Assembly (NCBI GenBank): GCA_026389975.1
Contig: JAPLGV010000025.1
Coordinates: forward strand, 1-6,055
Direction: 5' to 3'
From: Chloroflexota bacterium
GTDB lineage: Bacteria; Chloroflexota; Anaerolineae; Anaerolineales; Villigracilaceae
Length of the DNA stretch: 6,055 nt
The notes under the pieces are model-generated. The model searched no databases. It saw only the letters and a list, made by a program, of their open reading frames with translations, and was not told the DNA's origin. Shown here piece by piece: positions 1-5,510 of the stretch (position 1 is the stretch's first letter; each line of letters opens with the position of its first letter). The position numbers and the translations under genes are program-made.

Positions 1-50
1 AAAATGGTTCTCTGGGAATTGCCGTGGCATATCTTTCCCTCTATCACGGC

Positions 51-84
51 AGTCCCGGTTCTCGCGTGGTAGTCCCGGTTCTCG
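51..84. repeat. 14-bp direct repeat pair upstream of the operon
   Basis: The 14-mer AGTCCCGGTTCTCG occurs at 51-64 and again at 71-84, a period of 20 bp. It is followed by a purine-rich stretch (86-110) in which ACGGG recurs four times. GTCCCG in the repeats can pair with CGGGAC at 101-106, but no T-run follows, so this is not a convincing terminator. The period is not a multiple of three, which argues against a protein repeat. Function unknown; about two helical turns of spacing would allow a regulatory role. Confidence 0.55.
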
Positions 85-127
85 GACGGGAGACGGGGCA
101 CGGGACGGGAATTCTAAAAGACCCATG

Positions 128-182
128 AAAATGGTATACCCGCCCTGCCCAAAATGGTATAAACTTATGGGGAAATAGTATA
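128..182. repeat. Three iteron-like 11-mers in the promoter region
   Basis: AAAATGGTATA occurs exactly at 128-138 and 151-161, and a copy with two mismatches (GAAATAGTATA) lies at 172-182. The starts are 23 and 21 bp apart, close to two helical turns, so the copies would lie on roughly one face of the DNA. A shorter AAAATGGT also sits at 1-8. The third copy overlaps the putative -10 box. This could be an operator for a regulator, or simply repeated TGnTATA extended -10-like sequences. The sequence alone does not decide. Confidence 0.45.
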
Positions 183-184
183 AT
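155..184 (+). promoter_or_regulatory. Putative sigma-70-type promoter of the operon
   Basis: A perfect TATAAT lies at 179-184, 17 bases before the ATG at 202. A start site about seven bases downstream would leave a leader of only about 11 nt. No good -35 hexamer is seen at the expected spacing (TGGTAT at 155-160 is weak). An alternative extended -10, TGGTATAAA, lies at 155-163. The site is the only clear promoter-like signal before the tightly packed genes. Confidence 0.4.
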
Positions 185-201
185 CGCGCAGGCAGTTACC
201 T

Positions 202-2544
202 ATGAGTCTATTCTTCAATAAAATTTTCACGCTCCTTATTACCTCTCCTGGGAATCTCATCTACCACGTCTTGCTGGTGTTTTTGATTGCCGGAACGCTG
301 CAAGGAGCTATTCATCTCCTGCGCTCCAGTCAATTTCCACAGGCGCGGCGGACGGTCTTCGGCCTCGGCATTTTACTCGGCCTGCAGGCTGTCCTGTTCA
401 TTGTCAGCGGTCTGGCGTTGCAGGGATTGCTCGACCCGAAAACGGTGCTGCCCCCGCTCGACCGGGCAGTAACGCTGCTGGCGCTGGTCTGGATTATCTG
501 GCTGTGGGCGTTCCCTGAACCGATGCGGCTGGCTGATTCCGCCACTGTACTGCTCAACTTACTTGTGCTGACCCTCTTTGGCCTGACACTGGCGTTCTGG
601 GCGCAAAACCCGGGGACGAGTTTCAACGGCTCAACTTTCGAAATGATCTGGCAGGGCTTCAGTCTGGCTGTCGCTCTGCTCGGCATTTTGGGGCTGGCCA
701 TGCGCAGACCGAACGGCTGGGGCAACGGTCTGGCCATGCTGCTGCTGGCTTTTATCGGACACCTGCTCAGCCTGATCTGGCCGATGGACGGCGACTTTCC
801 CGGATTTGTCCGTCTGACCCAACTGGCCCTGTTCCCCATCCTGCTGACGATTGTGCAGCGCTTCCCGACCTCCACTTCAGTGCGTACGCCCTTCGTCAAG
901 ACGGACAACTCTGCCGAGGAACCCACCCTGGAACGGCGACGTTACAGCACCGATCCCAAGACCCTCCACGCCCTGATGTCTCTGGCCGCCGAGGATAACG
1001 CTGACAAGATTGGCCGCGCCATGACGCGCGGCATTGCCCAGGCCATGCTGGCCGACCTGTGTTTCCTGCTCATCCTGGCCGAAGACAAGAGCCGGTCCAT
1101 TGCTTGCGGCTACGACTTGATTCGTGAAGAGAACTTGGATGGCACAGCCGTCAACAAAGACGCCATTCCCATGCTCGCCAATGCCATCCAGCGCGGACGT
1201 CCGCTGCGTTTACCGGCCAGCAGTACCTCCTCAGACCTTAAGGGCCTGGGACAGATGCTCGGCCTGACCAATCCCGGCCACCTGTTGAGCGTCCCTATCA
1301 CTTCGCGCGAGCGCGGACCTCTGGGCGGTATCCTGATCCTCTCGTCTTATTCCAACCGTATTTGGAGCGCCGAAGACCAGGCCTATCTCTCCAACATTTC
1401 AACCCTGTTCATCCCCATCCTGGAACGCGGTCAGCGCGCCTCTCTTCTGGAGACCGAACGTGACCAGGCGCACCAGGATGCCCAGTCTGCGCAGGAACAG
1501 GCTGCGGATGAAAAAAAGAAATACGAAGAGGCCGCCAAAGAGCTGGAAAAGGTGAACGAAAAGATTTCCCAGTCGCAGATGCAGGCCGAGAACACGGCTG
1601 CCCTGCTGGTCATGCAGGAAGAATCCCAGAAAACGATTGAATCCCTGAAAACCCAAATCGAGCAGATTCACCAAACCGGAGAAGTTGGCGGCTCGCCCGG
1701 CGACTCCGCACAATTGGAACGTGAACTACGCCAGACCCTCGAAGAAATGGCGCGGATGCAAAACGCGCAGGCAGACTCCAATGTTAAAATCCTGGAACTG
1801 GAACAGCGTCCCACATCGCCCATTACCAGTGAACAGGTGGAAGTCATCGCCTCCATCTCTCAGGAATTGCGCCAGCAGATGTCTTCCATCGTCGGCTACA
1901 CTGACCAGCTGCTGGGCGAATCGGTCGGGTTCCTCGGCGCCATGCAGCGCAAGTTCATCGAGCGCATCAAAACCTCCACCGAACGCATTGGCGTCCTGGT
2001 GGACGATCTGATCCAGATTACCAACCTGGAGACCGGCAAGATGGAATTCAAAGCAGAGTCAATTGACCTGAACCTCATCATTGACAATGCCATGACCTAC
2101 ACCGGCACGCAGATCCGCGAAAAGAATATCACCCTGCGGCTGGATATTCCCGAGGCCGCACCGGGAGTCCAGACCGACCAGGATGCCCTTCAGCAGATCT
2201 TTATCCATCTGCTCCAGAATGCCACCGCTGCCACCCAGTCCGAGGGGATCATTACCCTGCGGGTTCAGATGCAGATCGAGTCAAACAAGCACTTCATCTC
2301 CATCCAGGTGACGGATACCGGCGGAGGCATCGCTTCCGACGATATTCCACGCGTCTTCACCCGCCGTTACCAGGCCGAACACTCCCTCATCCAGGGACTG
2401 GGAGATACCGGCGTCGGCCTCTCCATAGCCAAGGCGCTCGCCGAAGCCCAGGGCGGCCGTATCTGGGTCGAGACTGAAGCAGGCAGCGGGTCCACTTTCA
2501 GTGTCCTGCTGCCAGTCCTGCTCGAAGCGGAAGAAGAGAAATAA
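202..2544 (+). CDS. Membrane GAF-domain histidine-kinase-like protein lacking the H-box histidine
   Basis: A 780-residue sensor protein. About seven hydrophobic helices fill residues 18-220. A GAF-like domain follows (about 250-408), then a long charged coiled coil (about 410-535), a DHp-like helical pair (about 545-612) and a HATPase_c domain (about 655-772). ATP-site motifs look intact: N-box HLLQNA (Asn673), G1 box DTGGGI (705-710), F-box VFTRRY and G2 box GDTGVGL (734-740). The H-box, normally SHELRTPL, reads SQELRQQM: Gln554 (CAG, 1861-1863) replaces the phospho-accepting His, and the Thr-Pro pair is lost too. It may therefore bind ATP without classical autophosphorylation, acting as a pseudokinase, scaffold or partner of another kinase. 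An in-frame TAA at 181-183 makes ATG202 the first usable ATG; Shine-Dalgarno support is weak, in keeping with a very short leader. The stop is one base from the LysM gene, suggesting co-transcription. No response regulator lies in the window. Confidence 0.95.
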   Translation: MSLFFNKIFTLLITSPGNLIYHVLLVFLIAGTLQGAIHLLRSSQFPQARRTVFGLGILLGLQAVLFIVSGLALQGLLDPKTVLPPLDRAVTLLALVWIIWLWAFPEPMRLADSATVLLNLLVLTLFGLTLAFWAQNPGTSFNGSTFEMIWQGFSLAVALLGILGLAMRRPNGWGNGLAMLLLAFIGHLLSLIWPMDGDFPGFVRLTQLALFPILLTIVQRFPTSTSVRTPFVKTDNSAEEPTLERRRYSTDPKTLHALMSLAAEDNADKIGRAMTRGIAQAMLADLCFLLILAEDKSRSIACGYDLIREENLDGTAVNKDAIPMLANAIQRGRPLRLPASSTSSDLKGLGQMLGLTNPGHLLSVPITSRERGPLGGILILSSYSNRIWSAEDQAYLSNISTLFIPILERGQRASLLETERDQAHQDAQSAQEQAADEKKKYEEAAKELEKVNEKISQSQMQAENTAALLVMQEESQKTIESLKTQIEQIHQTGEVGGSPGDSAQLERELRQTLEEMARMQNAQADSNVKILELEQRPTSPITSEQVEVIASISQELRQQMSSIVGYTDQLLGESVGFLGAMQRKFIERIKTSTERIGVLVDDLIQITNLETGKMEFKAESIDLNLIIDNAMTYTGTQIREKNITLRLDIPEAAPGVQTDQDALQQIFIHLLQNATAATQSEGIITLRVQMQIESNKHFISIQVTDTGGGIASDDIPRVFTRRYQAEHSLIQGLGDTGVGLSIAKALAEAQGGRIWVETEAGSGSTFSVLLPVLLEAEEEK
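2529..2539 (+). promoter_or_regulatory. Purine-rich ribosome-binding region for the LysM gene
   Basis: GGAAGAAGAGA lies inside the last codons of the kinase gene, ending six bases before ATG2546. With the TAA-a-ATG arrangement it supports coupled translation and the choice of 2546 as the LysM gene start. It is not a perfect AGGAGG. Confidence 0.45.
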
Positions 2545-2743
2545 AATGCGGGATGTGCGGCAGGTTTTCTGGGGAATCGTCACCGCTCTGGTCTCCATTG
2601 CCTTGCTCTTTGGAGCTTTTTCGCTTTCCCTGGCTGAGGGAAACATGCGTATGCCTACTTCCACCCAGCCGCCGACCATCACCCTCACCGGGCAGCCATC
2701 CCCTTCCCTGGTGGATTCTCCCCACCCCCTGCCCCCCCACCGG

Positions 2744-2823
<80 letters not shown>

Positions 2824-2889
2824 ACCAATTGCCCTCCGCCTCCGGGCTGGCTGCCCTACATTGTCCAGCCCGGCGATACGCTGGATGGA

Positions 2890-3336
2890 TTGGCTCTACG
2901 GGTTAAGAAAACCAGCGCCGAGATCAGCCAGGCCAACTGTCTGGCGACGGACGGCCTGTTGCCTGGCCTGGTAGTTTACCTTCCACCCGTGCCCACCCAG
3001 ACCCCGGTCCCGTGCGGTGCGCCGCGCACTTGGGTCATCTACATTGTCCAGCATGGTGATACACTCTACCATCTGGGCCAGGTTTATGGCATTCCCTACA
3101 CGGATATCCAGCGCGCCAACTGCCTGACCAGTCCCAATATCCACATCGGACAACCGCTCTACGTCCCGCCCTGGGCCACGCGCACGCCTTCGCCGACTGA
3201 CACGCCGGTCCTGCCGACTGACACGCCGGTCCCGCCGACTGACACGCTGGTCCCGCCGACTGACACGCCGGTCCCGCCGACTGACACGCCGGTCCCACCG
3301 ACCGATACGCCGGTCCCGCCGACTGCGACGCCATAG
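2890..3336 (+). CDS. LysM-domain part of the disrupted gene (open frame as written)
   Basis: This is the reading frame that holds both LysM domains. The frame is open from 2638, but TTG2890 is only a nominal start: it lies inside the first LysM, whose beginning YIVQPGDTL is encoded from 2857, so a real start here is unlikely. LysM 1 runs 2857-2985 (YIVQPGDTL ... ANCL ... GLVVYLP) and LysM 2 runs 3040-3168 (YIVQHGDTL ... ANCL ... GQPLYVP). Each is preceded by a Cys (codons 2830-2832 and 3013-3015) and contains another in ANCL (2938-2940 and 3121-3123), suggesting one disulfide per module outside the cytoplasm. The C-terminal part is six PTDTPVP-like heptads ending at TAG 3334-3336. LysM identity is firm; treating this stretch as an independent gene is not. 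Confidence 0.6.
   Translation: MALRVKKTSAEISQANCLATDGLLPGLVVYLPPVPTQTPVPCGAPRTWVIYIVQHGDTLYHLGQVYGIPYTDIQRANCLTSPNIHIGQPLYVPPWATRTPSPTDTPVLPTDTPVPPTDTLVPPTDTPVPPTDTPVPPTDTPVPPTATP
3193..3333 (+). repeat. 21-bp tandem repeat encoding PTDTPVP heptads
   Basis: Six full 21-bp units start at 3193, 3214, 3235, 3256, 3277 and 3298, with a 15-bp partial unit to 3333. The unit is CCGACTGACACGCCGGTCCC plus G, with few substitutions (CTG for CCG in unit 1, CTG for CCG in unit 3, ACCGATACG in unit 6). They encode a Thr/Pro-rich wall-spanning stalk. There are no spacers, so it is not a CRISPR array. Confidence 0.95.
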
Positions 3337-3341
3337 TTGAA

Positions 3342-3395
3342 ACCAGCACACCCACGGCAACCAGCACACCCACGGCAACCAGCACACCCGCCGAT
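3342..3395 (+). repeat. 18-bp tandem repeat encoding TSTPTA
   Basis: ACCAGCACACCCACGGCA is perfectly repeated at 3342-3359 and 3360-3377, followed by a third, diverged unit at 3378-3395. In the frame ending at TGA 3426 it reads TSTPTA-TSTPTA-TSTPAD, a typical Thr/Pro stalk. In the frame of the TAG at 3334 it would be untranslated. This supports a lost base between this repeat and the 21-bp repeats. Confidence 0.9.
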
Positions 3396-3465
3396 ACCGC
3401 CACTGCCACACCAATACCCACCCCGTGATGGCTGTTTGGTAGGGATATTTATCACACTTTTCTCT

Positions 3466-4530
3466 ATGCGTTCCCTAATCATCAACCTCACCTGCCTGCT
3501 TCTGTTAACGGTTTCCGCCTGCGGAGCCCAGCCGCTTGATTCGACACCCACCCTGACCCCTTTCCAACCCCTTCCCTACGCCGGGACACCCACCCTGACC
3601 CCTTTTCAACCCCTTCCCGACGCCGAGGCTCCCACTCCTATTTTCGACCCGAACGCCGTTCTCCCCGCAGAATCAACACCACAGGCGTTCTACAATCCGC
3701 CTTACGCCCCGCCACCCGCCTCCGTCCTGACCGATAACCAGACAGTGACTTTCCTTCTGCTCGGCTCCGACAAGCGCCCCGGGGAGACCTATTTCCGGAC
3801 GGATACCATCGTCATCGCGGCCGTCCGCCCCGGGTCCGGGCAGGTGACGCTCATCTCCGTCCCGCGCGACCTGTATGTCTACATTCCCACCGTCGGCATG
3901 GACCGCGTCAACACCCCCTACGAGTACGGCGAGATGTACGACTACCCTGGCGGAGGCTTTGCCCTGCTCAAAGACACCCTCCTGTACAACCTGGGACTCA
4001 GAATTGACTATCTGGCGATTGTGGACTTCGATGGCTTCCGCCGCATCGTGGACAGTCTGGGCGGAGTGGATGTGAACGTCGACAAGACATTCTATGATGC
4101 CCGCACCGGTTACCCCGACGGCTACACAGTCTACCCTGGCATCGTCCACATGAACGGTGAAATGGCGCTGTGGTACGCCCGTTCGCGCAAGACGTCCAGT
4201 GATTTCGACCGCGGCCGCCGCTCGCAGGAAGTGCTGCGCGCCCTCTACACACGCGCCCTGCAAACCGACTCCATCAGCAAAATCCCGGAACTGTACAACG
4301 ACTTCAGTTCCTCGATCATCACTGACCTGACTCTGCCAAACATCCTGCAACTTTCCCCGCTGGCCCTTCATCTGAACAATGCTGATATCCGCAATTACAA
4401 CATCGGACCGGACTACGTTACCAATTGGATGACTCCTGGCGGCGCCAGCGTATTGCTTCCAAACGGACCAGCCATCCAGTCCATGCTTCAGCAGGCTCTC
4501 TCGCCCGCGCCCCGCACCACGAATCCATGA
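3466..4530 (+). CDS. LCP (LytR-CpsA-Psr) family lipoprotein, copy 1
   Basis: A 354-residue LCP protein, the family that transfers glycopolymers from polyprenyl-pyrophosphate carriers onto peptidoglycan or proteins outside the membrane. ATG3466 gives a short signal peptide with lipobox VSAC (Cys19), so it is predicted to be lipid-anchored rather than held by the usual N-terminal helix. The frame is open upstream to 3337, but that part is shadow coding of the LysM tail. Residues 26-53 are a duplicated TPTLTPFQPLP stalk. The LCP domain (about 92-265) shows the expected motifs: GSDKRP (Asp102), RTDT (Arg111, Asp113), SVPRD (Arg134, Asp135), RVNTPYEYG, DSLGGVDV, HMNGEMALWYARSRK (Arg239, Arg241) and DRGRRSQEVL. 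It looks catalytically complete. The last part (about 265-354) is an ordinary C-terminal extension without a separate recognised domain. The ribosome site is poor: AGGGA at 3441-3445 is 20 bases from the ATG. The stop overlaps the next gene's ATG (ATGA, 4527-4530). Confidence 0.95.
   Translation: MRSLIINLTCLLLLTVSACGAQPLDSTPTLTPFQPLPYAGTPTLTPFQPLPDAEAPTPIFDPNAVLPAESTPQAFYNPPYAPPPASVLTDNQTVTFLLLGSDKRPGETYFRTDTIVIAAVRPGSGQVTLISVPRDLYVYIPTVGMDRVNTPYEYGEMYDYPGGGFALLKDTLLYNLGLRIDYLAIVDFDGFRRIVDSLGGVDVNVDKTFYDARTGYPDGYTVYPGIVHMNGEMALWYARSRKTSSDFDRGRRSQEVLRALYTRALQTDSISKIPELYNDFSSSIITDLTLPNILQLSPLALHLNNADIRNYNIGPDYVTNWMTPGGASVLLPNGPAIQSMLQQALSPAPRTTNP
3544..3627 (+). repeat. 42-bp tandem duplication in the stalk of LCP copy 1
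   Basis: Two 42-bp units, 3544-3585 and 3586-3627, encode TPTLTPFQPLPYAG and TPTLTPFQPLPDAE, differing at only a few bases. The same TPFQPLP element occurs in the stalk of copy 3 (from about 5668), showing that stalk segments are shared among the paralogues. Confidence 0.9.
3631..3945 (+). repeat. Paralogous block shared by LCP copies 1 and 3
   Basis: 3631-3945 aligns without gaps to 5741-6055 (offset 2110). By hand count there are 27 mismatches in 315 bp, with only 5 in the first 150 bp, which cover the low-constraint Pro-rich stalk as well as the start of the LCP domain. High identity in the stalk points to recent duplication or gene conversion rather than functional constraint alone. Confidence 0.85.
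4048..4176 (+). repeat. Near-identical block shared by LCP copies 1 and 2
   Basis: 4048-4176 aligns without gaps to 5043-5171, with 9 mismatches in 129 bp by hand count. It encodes VDSLGGVDVNV...RTGYP.GYTVYPGIVHMNGEMALWY. Sequence on either side in copies 1 and 2 is far more diverged, and synonymous positions are mostly kept in the block, so gene conversion between the copies is likely. Confidence 0.85.
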
Positions 4531-4615
4531 AGCGAGCTACCTTTGCACTGACATTATTTTTCTTTGTGACGGGCTGCGCGGCCTCTTTCGGGAATACGTC
4601 TGCCACGCCTCCCGC
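4521..4615 (+). repeat. Shared gene-start block of LCP copies 2 and 3
   Basis: 4521-4615 aligns to 5501-5595 with 5 mismatches in 95 bp by hand count. The block begins before the ATG, in the last codons of the preceding gene (GAATCCATGAAGCGA is identical), and covers the signal peptide and the start of the stalk. It marks the junction of the tandem duplication. Confidence 0.85.
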
Positions 4616-5510
4616 CGCCACGCCCACGACCCTGTTCCTGGTTACTTCGCCGCCAGATTCGACGCCAGAGTCAGGCCCGCCGCGCATTTATCCCACCCTG
4701 CAAATCATCCCTGCCACCACCCGGACTCCCGGCCCGGTTGATTTGATCCCCCAACCCCAAAAACAGATCAGCATTCTCCTGCTCGGTTCAGATCAGCGAC
4801 CTGGGGCTACAAACTACCATACCGACGTGATCATCCTGATGACCATCAAATCTAACGGCACGGTCAGTTTAGTCTCCTTCCCGCGCAGTCTGTATGTCTA
4901 CATTCCTGGTTTCCGCATGGATAGTATCAATAATGTCTTTCTGTTGGGCGGGTTTGACTTGCTAGCCACGACCTTCGAGTACAATTTTGGTATTCGACCA
5001 GAGAATTATCTCTTGACCAATTTTGGCAGTTTCAAATCCAGTGTGGACAGTCTGGGCGGAGTGGATGTGAACGTTGGCAAGACATTCCATGATACCCGCA
5101 CCGGTTACCCAAACGGCTACACAGTCTACCCTGGCATCGTCCACATGAACGGCGAAATGGCTCTCTGGTACATTCGCGCCCGTATGACAACCAGCGATCT
5201 CGATCGCCTGCGTCGGGCTCAGGAGGTGCTGGTTGCCATTGGGCAGAAATTTTTCAGCCGGGACGCTTTCGAACACATCCCGGATTTATACAAGTCTTAT
5301 CGCCAGGCGGCTATCACTGACCTGACTCTGGGTGACATGTTCCGCCTGCTGCCTCTGGTTCAGGTATCCGATCCGAACCGGGTGGAACGTTATACGTTCA
5401 CAAGTGACCACCTCCAGCCCTGGATCGAACCTACCAGTCAAAACTTCTACCTCCTGCCAAACCAAGAGGCCATCCGGCAGTTGCTTATGCAAGCAGTAGG
5501 GAATCCATGA
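4527..5510 (+). CDS. LCP family lipoprotein, copy 2, with divergent active-site motifs
   Basis: A 327-residue paralogue of the preceding gene. ATG4527 overlaps the previous stop (ATGA), there is no Shine-Dalgarno sequence, and translation is probably coupled. The frame is open upstream to 4425, but only this ATG gives the signal peptide MKRATFALTLFFFVTGC, lipobox VTGC, Cys17. A Pro/Thr stalk spans about 23-78. The LCP domain (about 80-245) keeps GSDQRP, Asp100, Arg120, DSLGGVDV, HMNGEMALWY, IRAR (Arg217, Arg219) and DRLRRAQEVL. Expected residues are changed elsewhere: RTDT is HTDV (His98 for Arg), PRD is PRS (Ser121 for Asp) and RVNxxYEYG is SINNVFLLG, followed by a shorter loop than in copy 1. 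It may be a specialised or weakened enzyme, or a regulator of its neighbours. The region matching 4048-4176 in copy 1 is almost identical, unlike the flanks. The stop overlaps the next ATG. Confidence 0.93.
   Translation: MKRATFALTLFFFVTGCAASFGNTSATPPAATPTTLFLVTSPPDSTPESGPPRIYPTLQIIPATTRTPGPVDLIPQPQKQISILLLGSDQRPGATNYHTDVIILMTIKSNGTVSLVSFPRSLYVYIPGFRMDSINNVFLLGGFDLLATTFEYNFGIRPENYLLTNFGSFKSSVDSLGGVDVNVGKTFHDTRTGYPNGYTVYPGIVHMNGEMALWYIRARMTTSDLDRLRRAQEVLVAIGQKFFSRDAFEHIPDLYKSYRQAAITDLTLGDMFRLLPLVQVSDPNRVERYTFTSDHLQPWIEPTSQNFYLLPNQEAIRQLLMQAVGNP
5498..5502 (+). promoter_or_regulatory. Shine-Dalgarno sequence for LCP copy 3
   Basis: AGGGA sits four bases before ATG5507, inside the last codons of copy 2. 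It supports this start. The equivalent position before copy 2 (about 4518-4522) reads CACGA and lacks it, so the two otherwise identical junctions differ in predicted initiation strength. Confidence 0.45.

Noticed and set aside
72..106. Rho-independent terminator from GTCCCG/CGGGAC pairing
   Set aside because: The arms are six bases with a loop of more than 20 bases and no T-run follows.
3..128. Open frame to TGA 126-128 reading ...GIAVAYLSLYHGSPGSRVVVPVLGRETGHGTG..., as the tail of an upstream gene
   Set aside because: It looks somewhat protein-like, but third positions show no strong GC preference, no family is recognised, and the 20-bp-period repeat falls in different frames within it. 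Too short to support.
330..926. 198-codon open frame on the minus strand
   Set aside because: It is antisense to the membrane region of the kinase-like gene. The composition is Ser/Arg/Pro-rich with no domain, and there is no ribosome site.
3193..3395. CRISPR-like array
   Set aside because: The 21-bp and 18-bp units are directly abutting with no spacers and encode Thr/Pro stalk heptads and hexads.
3428..3442. Mini-ORF ATG3428 overlapping the TGA (MAVW stop)
   Set aside because: Only four codons long. It probably arises by chance from the TGATG overlap.
3337..3465. Longer N-terminus for LCP copy 1 (TTG3337, KPAHPRQPAHPRQ...)
   Set aside because: This is the 18-bp stalk repeat of the LysM gene read in another frame. 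It would bury the signal peptide and lipobox that begin at ATG3466.
3673..4371. 232-codon open frame on the minus strand
   Set aside because: It lies wholly antisense to LCP copy 1, whose motifs are unmistakable. Similar minus-strand frames occur opposite copies 2 and 3 at the matching places, as expected for shadows of GC-rich coding.
4425..4526. Longer N-terminus for LCP copy 2 from ATG4425
   Set aside because: It overlaps the coding end of copy 1 by about 100 bases and would place the lipoprotein signal peptide internally. ATG4527 also matches the start of copy 3.
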